Of a stretch of DNA of 53,927 nucleotides, positions 26,256 to 34,813 are shown piece after piece. The position numbers and the translations under genes were made by a program. Below the pieces are notes generated by a model, which had not been told where the DNA came from, did not search any database, and was given only the letters and a program-made list of their open reading frames with translations. The stretch's first letter is position 1. Each line of letters begins with the position of its first letter. Origin of the DNA: Butyrivibrio sp. CAG:318 (GTDB lineage Bacteria > Bacillota > Clostridia > Lachnospirales > Lachnospiraceae); NCBI GenBank assembly GCA_000431815.1, contig FR889212.1:1-53927 (forward strand), read 5' to 3'.

Positions 26256-26945
26256 ATGCAGACAGCTCTTATTACCGGTACATCGGGCGGAATCGGACTT
26301 GCCACGGCCAAAGTATTGAATCTGCGTGGCATCAACGTTGTAGGTTTGTCCAGAAGCACGTCAGGATATACATCCCCGATTTTCAGGGAAATAACCATAG
26401 ATATTACTGATACATCTGCCCTGGCACTTTGTGTCCGACAATTATGCAAAGAATATGATTTTGACATATTGATCAATAATGCGGGTGCAGCTTATTATGG
26501 GCTTCACGAAAATCTGAGCGCTGCCATGATACACGAGATTGTCTCCGTAAACCTTGAGGCTCCGATGATAATTTGTTCGCTTATGATTAACCGCCTTAAG
26601 AAAAACCGCGGCACAATCATCAACATATCAAGTGCCACGGCAAAGAAATCTCCCAACACCCATGGTGCAGCTTATGCTGCCAGCAAAGCAGGCCTTACAT
26701 CTTTCTCCGAAAGTCTTTTTGCAGAAGTCCGCAAACACGGTATCCGCGTGGTGACACTTCATCCGGACATGACCGACACCGGTCTGTACCGTAATGCCGA
26801 TTTCACGGCAGATCCGGACTTCGGATGCAGTCTCAGGCCTGAAGATGTTGCAGATGCGATTGTATGGGCTGTAAGCGAACCTGCGGGAATTAACGTAAAT
26901 GATATCACAATATCACCGCAATATCACAGAATCAAAAGGAAATAA
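26256..26945 (+). CDS. Short-chain dehydrogenase/reductase
   Basis: 229-residue classical SDR, an NAD(P)-dependent oxidoreductase. Cofactor motif TGTSGGIG (8-15), NNAG motif in INNAGAAYY, catalytic Ser in NISSATAK and the YxxxK pair in YAASKAG are all present, so it should be active. Arg after the second strand (LSRSTSG) hints at NADPH. The ATG follows AGAGG by 8 bases. It is the first gene of a three-gene operon, with the next start one base after its stop. Substrate unknown; the link to an SPL-like radical-SAM enzyme is the odd part. Confidence 0.9.
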   Translation: MQTALITGTSGGIGLATAKVLNLRGINVVGLSRSTSGYTSPIFREITIDITDTSALALCVRQLCKEYDFDILINNAGAAYYGLHENLSAAMIHEIVSVNLEAPMIICSLMINRLKKNRGTIINISSATAKKSPNTHGAAYAASKAGLTSFSESLFAEVRKHGIRVVTLHPDMTDTGLYRNADFTADPDFGCSLRPEDVADAIVWAVSEPAGINVNDITISPQYHRIKRK

Positions 26946-26946
26946 T

Positions 26947-27468
26947 ATGATAATTGAAGAATATTCAGGTGTTTTTTTCTGTCTTGCAGATGAAAGCAAA
27001 GATGTAATATATAATAAGTTAAACAAATCCGGTTCGATAAGTCTCTACCCGGACATATTTTTCAGGCATCCGTTTGCAGAAGGCGAACTGAATGACCCCG
27101 ATATATATGATACCGCCGCAGAACTGCTTCGCTGCCACGGCAGTGCACATTGTGTTTTTCTTTCATTAACCGATCACAGTGCACTTCGCGGTATCGCAGA
27201 AAGCATCACATCACTGCTTGAAAATGCCGGGTGTTGTGCATCTGCGGACAACATCAGTCCCGAAGCCGTAAATGTTCTATGTGACGATCTGGCTCTTTCG
27301 GCTACCATGAGTGCATCACTAAAACAGCTTTTCACCTATTATGCGGCATGCGGCAATGACGTTATGAAACTGATTAACGATACATACAAAGCCTTCCGTC
27401 TCCCGGCGGGCAATAAGAAAGAGGGTAAAGAAATTTATGCCGGATTATACCAACATATCATGGGCTGA
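26947..27468 (+). CDS. Protein of unknown function in the SPL-like operon
   Basis: 173-residue cytoplasmic protein with no family I recognise. It has no signal peptide or transmembrane segment. Cysteines are spread through it (residues about 12, 65, 70, 97, 98, 116, 137) but form no CxxC pair. The C-terminal third is helical and includes KQLFTYYAACGNDVMKLIND. AAAGGA precedes the ATG, which lies one base after the SDR stop. Its last 32 bases overlap the SPL-like gene, so the two are translationally linked and may act together. An upstream in-frame ATG inside the SDR gene is rejected. Confidence 0.75.
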   Translation: MIIEEYSGVFFCLADESKDVIYNKLNKSGSISLYPDIFFRHPFAEGELNDPDIYDTAAELLRCHGSAHCVFLSLTDHSALRGIAESITSLLENAGCCASADNISPEAVNVLCDDLALSATMSASLKQLFTYYAACGNDVMKLINDTYKAFRLPAGNKKEGKEIYAGLYQHIMG

Positions 27469-28453
27469 TTTTTTCTCACACATATATATTGAAAAAGAAG
27501 CATTGGAATACGAACTGACAGAGCAAATTCTTGCAATGTATCCGGATGCGGTACGCATACAGATTGAACACTATAAAGATATTTTTAACCGGCCGCACCA
27601 GGATTGTGAAATACAGAAAAAAGCCCCTTCACTGGTTCTTGCGGTAAAACATGGCGAACTTATTTATCCCGGCGCAAGAGTGTGCCAGAATTTTGACAAT
27701 CATTATTTCTATTACACATCATCGATAATGAACTGCCCTTTTGACTGCAGATATTGCTATCTCAAAGGAATGTATCCGTCATCATGCATTGTTGTTTTTG
27801 TCAATATAGATGATATTTTTGCCGAAGCTGCAAGACTTTGTGAAAAACACCCGGTTTATTTATGTGTATCTTATGATACAGACATTCTTGCAATGGAACA
27901 TCTTACAGGATTTGCATCAAAATGGTGTGCGTTCACATCAGCCCATGACAATATAACAATTGAAATCCGCACCAAATCGGCTTTTGACTACTCCACGCTT
28001 TCAAAATACGCAAATTCCGGCATAATCATGGCATGGACGCTTTCTCCCGGTCCGGTGATAGACATGTATGAGCTGCATACCCCATCGCTTAACGCAAGGC
28101 TCTCGGCAATACGCAAAGCATATGAATGTGGTTTTACGGTCAGACTGTGTTTTGATCCTATGATATATATAAAAGACTGGGAGAATATATATAAGAACTT
28201 CTATGAAGAAGTATTCCGCAATATTGACGCAGGGCAGATTTACGATGCCAGTTACGGACTTTTCAGAATATCCGCATCTTATATCAAAAATATGCGCAGA
28301 CGGCATCCTGATTCCATAAGCACATATCCTTACAGCAACATCAACGGAATCTGCTCATATGACCCAGGACTTTCAAAGCGGATGAATAATCTTGCATTCA
28401 GCTGCCTGTCGCAATATATTCCTTCAGACAAAATATATAAGCCGGAGTGGTAA
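27437..28453 (+). CDS. Spore photoproduct lyase-like radical SAM protein
   Basis: 338 residues, the length of B. subtilis SplB (342), and alignable by eye over most of it: EALEYELTEQ near the start, radical-SAM cysteines 100, 104 and 107 (CPFDCRYCYLKG), then DTDILAMEHLTG and HTPSLNARLSAIRKAYECGF. The B. subtilis H-donor Cys141 (ASCTSDIVGIDHLT) aligns with Tyr146 (VSYDTDILAMEHLT); the nearest cysteine, Cys143, is three residues off. It is therefore probably not a normal spore photoproduct lyase but a divergent relative with another substrate or mechanism. It overlaps the upstream unknown gene by 32 bases. Confidence 0.82.
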   Translation: MPDYTNISWADFFSHIYIEKEALEYELTEQILAMYPDAVRIQIEHYKDIFNRPHQDCEIQKKAPSLVLAVKHGELIYPGARVCQNFDNHYFYYTSSIMNCPFDCRYCYLKGMYPSSCIVVFVNIDDIFAEAARLCEKHPVYLCVSYDTDILAMEHLTGFASKWCAFTSAHDNITIEIRTKSAFDYSTLSKYANSGIIMAWTLSPGPVIDMYELHTPSLNARLSAIRKAYECGFTVRLCFDPMIYIKDWENIYKNFYEEVFRNIDAGQIYDASYGLFRISASYIKNMRRRHPDSISTYPYSNINGICSYDPGLSKRMNNLAFSCLSQYIPSDKIYKPEW

Positions 28454-28465
28454 ACTCCGGCTTAT
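28437..28465. terminator. Bidirectional terminator overlapping the SPL-like stop codon
   Basis: A 12-bp perfect stem ATAAGCCGGAGT/ACTCCGGCTTAT with a 5-base loop GGTAA that contains the stop codon. T-rich sequence follows on the minus side (ATATTTTG); the plus side has only a weak T tract. It separates convergent genes. Confidence 0.75.
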
Positions 28466-28466
28466 G

Positions 28467-29645
28467 TTATCCGTTCCATTCTGCATATTCCATGTCAATA
28501 TCGATTACTCCGATACAATTTCCCGGAAGTCCGGCGACTATCCTCTGCATCGCTTCCTTAACTTCCTGCGGACTCTTATCCGACCCAGCAGGTATGACAG
28601 CATCAAATATAACATTCGTATGAGTTTTTCCGTCAACCACCCTGAAATCATGTATGGTTATTTTATCATCATACTTATGTATCATTTGTGTTACTGCATT
28701 ACGCATTGATATGACACGTTCATCATTAACTGATATGGGATCCATATGTATCACCGCCTCACAGCCGAGTGTATCATGCAATTCACGTTCACACCGGTCT
28801 ATGGCGTCATGCAGCTCTATCAGGTTCCCTTCTTCCGAAACCTCTCCGTGAAGCGAGATCATACATCTTCCCGGTCCGTAATCGTGTACAACCAGATCGT
28901 GAATTCCTATAATCTCATCATAAGACATAACTATATCCCGGATTCTGTTGACAAATTCCGGATCAGGTTTCTTACCGAGAAGCGGATCAACCGTTTCTTT
29001 TATTGATTTGATTCCTGTTATCAGGATAAAAACAGAAACTGCAAATCCTGCATATCCATCTATATTGATTTCGAAAAATTTCGTGAGAAGAATCGATATC
29101 AATACTACTGACGTTGCAACAACATCGCTTATGGAATCAAGTGCCGTCGCTTTCATTGATGCCGAGTTAATCCGTCTGCCATATATCCTGTTATATGCGA
29201 ACATATAAAGCTTCACCAGTATGGCGGCAGCAGGTATTATTACAGCCAGTATGCTTTCGGACGGCATTTCGGGTGATATAATCTTTGAAACAGATGTTTT
29301 ACCAAGTTCGAATCCCATCATTATAATAAGAACCGATACAAACAGACCTGATATATATTCCATTCTGCCATGCCCGAATGGATGGTCAGTATCGGGTTTC
29401 TTATCGGCCATCATAAAGCCTGCAAGCGATATCACTGATGAGCCGGCATCCGAAAGGTTATTAAATGCATCTGCCATTATTGAAATTGCTCCGCTTATGC
29501 TTCCTGCAATAAATTTCCCGATAAAAAGAAATACATTCAACACAATTCCGGTTATTCCCGTTAAGGTTCCGTATTTCTTCCTGACTGTTCCGTCAGAATA
29601 ATTCTGTCTGTCTTTGATAAAAACTTTAGCAAGTAATGCTATCAT
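28467..29645 (-). CDS. Cation diffusion facilitator (CDF) family transporter
   Basis: 392-residue CDF metal(II) exporter (Zn, Mn, Fe or Co type). Six transmembrane helices are seen in the first ~210 residues, with the metal-site motif DAFNNLSD in helix II and HPFGHGR in the II-III loop. A long cytoplasmic C-terminal part (about 215-392) carries a CDF dimerisation domain (GIHDLVVHDYGPGRCMISLHGEV) and a second similar module ending near VIDIDMEYAEW, longer than in minimal CDFs. The ATG lies 3 bases after the preceding stop and lacks a ribosome site, so it may depend on coupling. Confidence 0.9.
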   Translation of the reverse strand: MIALLAKVFIKDRQNYSDGTVRKKYGTLTGITGIVLNVFLFIGKFIAGSISGAISIMADAFNNLSDAGSSVISLAGFMMADKKPDTDHPFGHGRMEYISGLFVSVLIIMMGFELGKTSVSKIISPEMPSESILAVIIPAAAILVKLYMFAYNRIYGRRINSASMKATALDSISDVVATSVVLISILLTKFFEINIDGYAGFAVSVFILITGIKSIKETVDPLLGKKPDPEFVNRIRDIVMSYDEIIGIHDLVVHDYGPGRCMISLHGEVSEEGNLIELHDAIDRCERELHDTLGCEAVIHMDPISVNDERVISMRNAVTQMIHKYDDKITIHDFRVVDGKTHTNVIFDAVIPAGSDKSPQEVKEAMQRIVAGLPGNCIGVIDIDMEYAEWNG

Positions 29646-29648
29646 ATA

Positions 29649-30059
29649 TTACTGTGTAAATTCTGTCTCCGAAGCCTGTACTCCGCCTACATTGAACTTC
29701 GGATTCGGAATTTTGATAGGTGCACCCATCACAGCACTGAGTGTTCTTACCTTTTCATTAGCTGACATAATAATTACCGAAAGATAATTATCTTTGATAA
29801 ACTGGTCAAGATTATCAATAAATGTACTTACCGTAACTCCTGTTATCGTCTCTACATCAACCTGTATACACTTATCAGGATCTTCCACTACAACCCTGAC
29901 CACTACTATTGCAACCACCGGGTTGGTCGGATTAAGCTTTATCGATGCTTCCGATCTCACCGAAAGCGCTATTTTCTCTCCCGGTTTTTTTGAAAAAGCA
30001 TTAGAATATTTAACACTTCTTATCTCCGTCGGATTAATTACTACTTCTACATTCTTCAT
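29649..30059 (-). CDS. Small beta-rich protein, possibly SecB-like
   Basis: 136 residues with no signal peptide, membrane segment or cysteine-rich motif apart from one Cys. It is predicted to be mostly beta strands (IVVVRVVVEDP, VDVETITGVTV) with a helix region (NLDQFIKDNYLSVIIMSANEKVRTLSAVMG) near 80-110 and a Pro-rich end. This order, strands then a long helix pair, recalls SecB-like chaperones found in some Firmicutes. I hold that as a guess; sequence identity to SecB is not evident. It shares an operon with the CDF gene, 3 bases apart. Confidence 0.5.
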   Translation of the reverse strand: MKNVEVVINPTEIRSVKYSNAFSKKPGEKIALSVRSEASIKLNPTNPVVAIVVVRVVVEDPDKCIQVDVETITGVTVSTFIDNLDQFIKDNYLSVIIMSANEKVRTLSAVMGAPIKIPNPKFNVGGVQASETEFTQ

Positions 30060-30092
30060 TATCCTGTCCTCCTTAATGTTCTCTTATCTGAT

Positions 30093-30121
30093 ATTATATA
30101 GCTTTTTGGCAGCCGCGTCTA
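30093..30121 (-). promoter_or_regulatory. Promoter for the SecB-like/CDF operon
   Basis: On the minus strand TAGACG (30116-30121), a 17-base spacer and TATAAT (30093-30098), 33 bases before the ATG. The -10 is perfect; the -35 is weak. Confidence 0.5.
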
Positions 30122-30127
30122 CCCAAA

Positions 30128-31966
30128 TTATGCAGTAACTTCTTCAAATTGTGATTCGTACAGCTGTGCATAGAAGCCATTCTTCGCCATAAGTTCATCA
30201 TGCGTACCCTGCTCTATTATGTCTCCATCCTTCATAACAAGGATAAGGTCGGCATTCTTAATCGTTGAAAGTCTGTGTGCAATCACAAAACTTGTCCTGC
30301 CGCGCATAAGATTATCCATCGCTTTCTGGATTCTGTGCTCGGTTCTTGTATCAACCGATGACGTAGCCTCGTCAAGAATAAGTACCGGATTATCTGCAAG
30401 TATAGCCCTTGCAATTGTAAGGAGCTGTTTCTGTCCCTGTGATATATTTGTGGCATCTTCATTGATTTCCATGTTATATCCGTCAGGCATAGTCTCTATA
30501 AAATGATGTGCATGCGCCGACTTCGCAGCTGCTATGACTTCTTCATCCGTGGCATCAAGCCTGCCGTAACGTATATTTTCCATTATAGTGCCCTTGAAAA
30601 GCCATGTATCCTGGAGTACCATTCCAAACGCTTCCCTCAGACTGCTTCTGTCATAATCTTTGATACAATGTCCGTCCAGTCTTATTTCTCCGGCATTAAC
30701 ATCATAAAATCTCATCAGAAGCTTAACCATTGTTGTCTTACCCGCACCGGTAGGTCCCACTATCGCAATCTGCTTACCCGGAGCCACATGGGCAGTGAAA
30801 TCATGAATGATTATCTTATCATCATTATATCCGAATTTAACATGATCGAAATCAACCTCACCGTTTATGTGATCAGGATGTACCGCATTTACCGCAAACC
30901 TGTCTTCCTCCTCTTCTTCAAGAAGTGCGAAAACCCTCTCTGCTGCCGCCGCCATTGACTGCATCATATTGGATACCTGAGCTATCTGCTGTATCGGCTG
31001 GGTAAAATTCTTGACATACTGTATAAACGCCTGTATATCACCTATCTTTATAACACCTTTACCGGCAAGAAATGCTCCGGATATAACAACCGCAACATAA
31101 CCAAGATTGCCGACGAACTGCATAACCGGCATCATCATTCCGGAAAGGAACTGTGACTTCCATGCTGAAACATAAAGAACATTGTTGGTATCATTAAAAG
31201 TCTTTATAACGTCTTTTTCTTTATTAAAAGCCTTTACGACATTATGACCGCCGTATACTTCCTCGACCTGTCCGTTAATATGGCCTATATATTCCTGCTG
31301 AACCCTGAAATACTTCTGGGACTTTTTCATAACAAAACTTATAAGCACCATGCTTAATGGCACAATCAGTACAGCAATGAGTGTCATGACCGGGCTTATT
31401 GTAAGCATCATTACAAGAACACCGATAATCGTCGTTATTGACGTAACGAGTGTTGTCAATGACTGGTTAAGTCCGTTACCGAGTGTATCTATATCATTGG
31501 TAATAACAGACAGAACCTCTCCGTTGGTGCGGCTCTCAAAATATTTCATCGGCATACGGTTTATTTTTTCGGAAATCTCTTTACGCATCCTGTAACAGAG
31601 TTTCTGCGTAATTCCCGTCATTATAAATCCCTGGACAAGATTAAACACGGCTGATAATGCATAAATTACAAGTACAAGGAGAAGAATATGGCCGATGTTA
31701 TCAAAATTGATCTGTCCTGTTCCCATAAGTTTGGACATAAAGCCTATCTGGAGTTCATTGGTGGCCTTTCCAAGTGTCTTAGGTGCTATAACATTGAACA
31801 TCGTACTTCCGATTGCAAATATCGCAAATATAAGTATCGCGTATTTGGAGCTTCCGACATACTTAAAAAGTTTACGGATGGTTCCCTTGAAATCCTTGGC
31901 CTTCTCTCCGCCGCGCATGCCTCTGTGTCCCATCGGTCCACGCATAGGTCTTTTCTGATTCTCCAT
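30128..31966 (-). CDS. ABC exporter half-transporter with canonical ATPase
   Basis: 612-residue fusion of a six-helix exporter membrane domain (about 40-340) and an ATPase domain. Walker A GPTGAGKTT, Q-loop, signature ISQGQKQ, Walker B with catalytic Glu (LILDEATSSVD) and H-loop IAHRLST are complete; the signature replaces the usual SGG by SQG. An N-terminal Arg/Gly-rich stretch (RPMRGPMGHRGMRGG) precedes the first helix. Ribosome site GGAGGTG overlaps the end of the upstream gene by a few bases, so the pair is translated together. It forms the catalytic half of a heterodimer with the next gene. Confidence 0.9.
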   Translation of the reverse strand: MENQKRPMRGPMGHRGMRGGEKAKDFKGTIRKLFKYVGSSKYAILIFAIFAIGSTMFNVIAPKTLGKATNELQIGFMSKLMGTGQINFDNIGHILLLVLVIYALSAVFNLVQGFIMTGITQKLCYRMRKEISEKINRMPMKYFESRTNGEVLSVITNDIDTLGNGLNQSLTTLVTSITTIIGVLVMMLTISPVMTLIAVLIVPLSMVLISFVMKKSQKYFRVQQEYIGHINGQVEEVYGGHNVVKAFNKEKDVIKTFNDTNNVLYVSAWKSQFLSGMMMPVMQFVGNLGYVAVVISGAFLAGKGVIKIGDIQAFIQYVKNFTQPIQQIAQVSNMMQSMAAAAERVFALLEEEEEDRFAVNAVHPDHINGEVDFDHVKFGYNDDKIIIHDFTAHVAPGKQIAIVGPTGAGKTTMVKLLMRFYDVNAGEIRLDGHCIKDYDRSSLREAFGMVLQDTWLFKGTIMENIRYGRLDATDEEVIAAAKSAHAHHFIETMPDGYNMEINEDATNISQGQKQLLTIARAILADNPVLILDEATSSVDTRTEHRIQKAMDNLMRGRTSFVIAHRLSTIKNADLILVMKDGDIIEQGTHDELMAKNGFYAQLYESQFEEVTA

Positions 31967-31967
31967 G

Positions 31968-34112
31968 TTATTTCACCTCCAGACTCTTTTTTAATTCACT
32001 CTCAGATAACTGTGAACCGGCAATCTGTCTGTATATCTCACAATTCTCCATAAGCTCCTTATGAGTTCCTATTCCGGCGACTTTTCCGTCATCAAGAACT
32101 ATTATCTGTTCAGCATGCATAACAGTGCTGATTCTCTGTGCCACAATCAATACTGTCTTATCTTTAACCTTAGGTGCCAGTGCTTTTCTCAGTGCCGCAT
32201 CGGTTTTAAAATCAAGTGCCGAAAAACTGTCATCAAAAATATATATCATCGGGTCTCTGGCAATGGCTCTGGCAATCGAAAGCCTCTGCTTCTGTCCGCC
32301 GGAGACATTATTTCCTCCCTGCGCAACCTGGCTCTCATATTTATCAGGCTTGGCTTCTATAAATTCCGTCGCCTGCGCAATCTCTGCCGCCTCAAGCATA
32401 TCCTCATCAGATTCTACCAGTTGGCCATATTTGATATTATCGGCGATTGTTCCCGAGAACAGGATTCCTTTCTGCGGAACATATCCTATATTCTCTCTCA
32501 GACTCTCAAGCGTGATATTCCTTATGTCGCGTCCGTCAAGTGTAATGCTTCCTTCCGTGACATCAAAGAACCTCGGTATCAGATTGACAAGTGTGGACTT
32601 ACCGCATCCCGTACTTCCTATTATCGCAGTAGTTGTTCCCGGAGATGCTTCAAAATCAATATCATCCAGTACTTTACCTTCTGCCTCCGGATATGCGAAG
32701 CTGACATGATTAAATCTGACAACGCCTTTACTTCTTCCTGCATCCACAGCATCTGTGCTGTTATTAACCGACACCTCTGTCTTAAGGACTTCGTCAATAC
32801 GGTCAGCTGCAACTCCCGCTCTCGGAAGCATAATAGATATCATGGTAAGCATTAAGAATGCCATGACGATCATCATCGTATATGTAATGAACGCTGTCAT
32901 CGTTCCGACTTCCATAACGCCGGCATCGATTCTGTGTGCTGATGTCCATACTATAAGAATTGACATTACATTCATGATTATCATAAGTGCCGGCATCATA
33001 AATGTCATTACACGGTTAGTATAAAGCATTACTCCGGTAAGTTCCTTATTGGCGTCATCAAAACGCTTTTCCTCATGTTTTTCCCTGCTAAAAGCCCTGA
33101 TTACTGGAATACCTGTAAGAATTTCCCTCGAAACAAGATTGACTTTATCTACAAGTTTCTGCATTATTTTAAACTTAGGCATCGCAAATGCCATAAGAAG
33201 GATCATAAGCACTGCTATTGCAACTACTGCAATAGCTATAATATATCCCATTCCGGCTCCGGTTCTGATAACCATTATTATTCCACCGACAGCCATAATA
33301 GGTGCGTAAAGAACCATTCTTAACAACATGACCGTTACCATCTGAACCTGCTGCACATCATTGGTCGTCCTGGTAATCAATGATGCTGTCGAAAACTTAT
33401 TGATCTCTGCATCTGAGAAATTGACCACCTTATTAAAGACTTTAGTCCTCAGATCCCTGCCGACCCCGGCACCTACCTTTGACGCAAGATATCCTACGGC
33501 AATAGCAATCGCCATCATTCCCAGGGCAAATACGATCATCCTGCTGCCCATTTTCCATAAATACTTTGAGCGCATTTCATTAAGGTCAACACCCTTTGCC
33601 ATAAGCTGGTACTTTGTAAAAAGAATGGCATAATTGTTAGTCATGGATTCTCCCATGGATTCAAGTTTCTTATCTGCTGCTGCCCTGACCTCACTGTTTC
33701 CCGGTGTTTCCTCATCTGACGCGGAATCATCAGGCATGTCACCATTACGCCTCTGGCCGTACTCCTGCAAAATAAGACTGTATGCCGCAATAGGCTTTAT
33801 CAACGTCTTATCCATTTCCTTCTTATCTGCGCCCTCATTAAGCACAAAACTCCCATTCTCATTCATAGTATAGTTCTCAAGCCATACCTTACGTTCGTCG
33901 TCCGTCATAAACATCGCGATTCCTATATAATCCGGTGAAGACAGACTGTCAGGAGTAGCATACTCAATGCCGGAATTGGTAATTCCGGTATCTATCAGTC
34001 TGGACGTGTAATTAGGCAGTGAAAAATCACAAACCGCCTGGAGTATAAGCAGCACAAAAATAATTACCACCGATACCCAGTATTTCTTCATGTTACTGAA
34101 TATATGCCTCAT
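31968..34112 (-). CDS. ABC exporter half-transporter with degenerate ATPase site
   Basis: 714-residue partner of the following exporter half. Walker A GSTGCGKST and signature VSGGQKQ are normal, but Walker B reads IFDDSFSALD, Asp where the catalytic Glu should be, and the H-loop is VAQRIST (Gln for His). This is the standard picture of the degenerate site in heterodimeric exporters such as BmrC/BmrD or TM287/288. About 100 residues of polar sequence lie between helix 1 and helix 2 (about 45-150), facing the outside, much longer than usual. The start MRHIFSN is preferred over a longer frame because AGAAGAG precedes it. Confidence 0.9.
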   Translation of the reverse strand: MRHIFSNMKKYWVSVVIIFVLLILQAVCDFSLPNYTSRLIDTGITNSGIEYATPDSLSSPDYIGIAMFMTDDERKVWLENYTMNENGSFVLNEGADKKEMDKTLIKPIAAYSLILQEYGQRRNGDMPDDSASDEETPGNSEVRAAADKKLESMGESMTNNYAILFTKYQLMAKGVDLNEMRSKYLWKMGSRMIVFALGMMAIAIAVGYLASKVGAGVGRDLRTKVFNKVVNFSDAEINKFSTASLITRTTNDVQQVQMVTVMLLRMVLYAPIMAVGGIIMVIRTGAGMGYIIAIAVVAIAVLMILLMAFAMPKFKIMQKLVDKVNLVSREILTGIPVIRAFSREKHEEKRFDDANKELTGVMLYTNRVMTFMMPALMIIMNVMSILIVWTSAHRIDAGVMEVGTMTAFITYTMMIVMAFLMLTMISIMLPRAGVAADRIDEVLKTEVSVNNSTDAVDAGRSKGVVRFNHVSFAYPEAEGKVLDDIDFEASPGTTTAIIGSTGCGKSTLVNLIPRFFDVTEGSITLDGRDIRNITLESLRENIGYVPQKGILFSGTIADNIKYGQLVESDEDMLEAAEIAQATEFIEAKPDKYESQVAQGGNNVSGGQKQRLSIARAIARDPMIYIFDDSFSALDFKTDAALRKALAPKVKDKTVLIVAQRISTVMHAEQIIVLDDGKVAGIGTHKELMENCEIYRQIAGSQLSESELKKSLEVK

Positions 34113-34224
34113 ATTGCATCTCTTCTCTGTGTATTCGCACAGTCCTTTCACAGTATTTATAAATGATGGTACTCTTTACTAATCATTAAATCAATAAAAA
34201 AAAATATTAAACTTTTATTAAAAA

Positions 34225-34728
34225 TCAATATTTTTTGAGTTCAGCCTCATCTGCATCGCCTGTATCCTCTATCGACTTGATGACAACATAATATCCGACA
34301 CCCGAATTTACCTCAACATATACACGTTCACCAACCTTATGTCCGATAACAGCCTTACCTATCGGAGATTCATTACTGATGTATCCTTCAAGCGAACTTC
34401 CCCGTACAGTAGTAACCACTTTAAATTTCTCTGTTTCATCATCTTCCTCGAAATATAGCTCAACGGTTTTATTCAGTCCGACTTCATCGTCCGCCGACTC
34501 ATCGCTGATAATCTGTGCTGTCCTAATCATTCTCTCAAGGTATCTTATACGGCTCTCATTTCGGTTCTTGGCTTTCTTGGCCGCATAATATTCAAAGTTC
34601 TCACTTAAATCTCCCTGCGCCCTCGCATCCTTAACATCCTCGATCAGTTCCTTACGCAGAACCAGTTTTCTGTGTTCAATTTCCTCCTCCATCTTGTCAA
34701 TATCTTTCTGTGTTAATTTATCATACAT
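34225..34728 (-). CDS. greA: Transcription elongation factor GreA
   Basis: 167-residue GreA, which rescues backtracked RNA polymerase by stimulating transcript cleavage. The N-terminal coiled coil with tip motif (DARAQGDLSENFEYYAAKK, acidic Asp-Glu at the tip) and the C-terminal FKBP-like domain (ESPIGKAVIGHKVGERV) are intact. AAGGAG lies 8 bases before ATG. The end is followed by A/T-rich sequence with only a weak possible terminator, so read-through into the ABC genes cannot be excluded. Confidence 0.95.
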   Translation of the reverse strand: MYDKLTQKDIDKMEEEIEHRKLVLRKELIEDVKDARAQGDLSENFEYYAAKKAKNRNESRIRYLERMIRTAQIISDESADDEVGLNKTVELYFEEDDETEKFKVVTTVRGSSLEGYISNESPIGKAVIGHKVGERVYVEVNSGVGYYVVIKSIEDTGDADEAELKKY

Positions 34729-34753
34729 TATTAAATCTCCTTCCCGTTACAAC

Positions 34754-34783
34754 AAAGGAACTGTCACATCCGGCAGTTCCCTT
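34754..34783 (-). terminator. Terminator after the chemoreceptor gene
   Basis: GGAACTG/CAGTTCC stem with a 10-base loop; on the minus strand the tail is TTTGTTGT. Moderately strong, sitting between the chemoreceptor and greA. Confidence 0.65.
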
Positions 34784-34813
34784 GCAAAATATTATTCGTA
34801 TATACTTCTGTAC

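Noticed and set aside
32061..32855. 264-codon open frame on the plus strand
   Set aside because: It lies wholly inside the minus-strand ABC exporter gene, has no ribosome site and encodes a low-complexity Cys/Arg/Ser-rich product with no known domain.
34160..34240. Terminator at the end of greA
   Set aside because: Possible pairing is A-T only (AAAAATATT with AATATTTTT) over a long loop; too weak to list as a feature.
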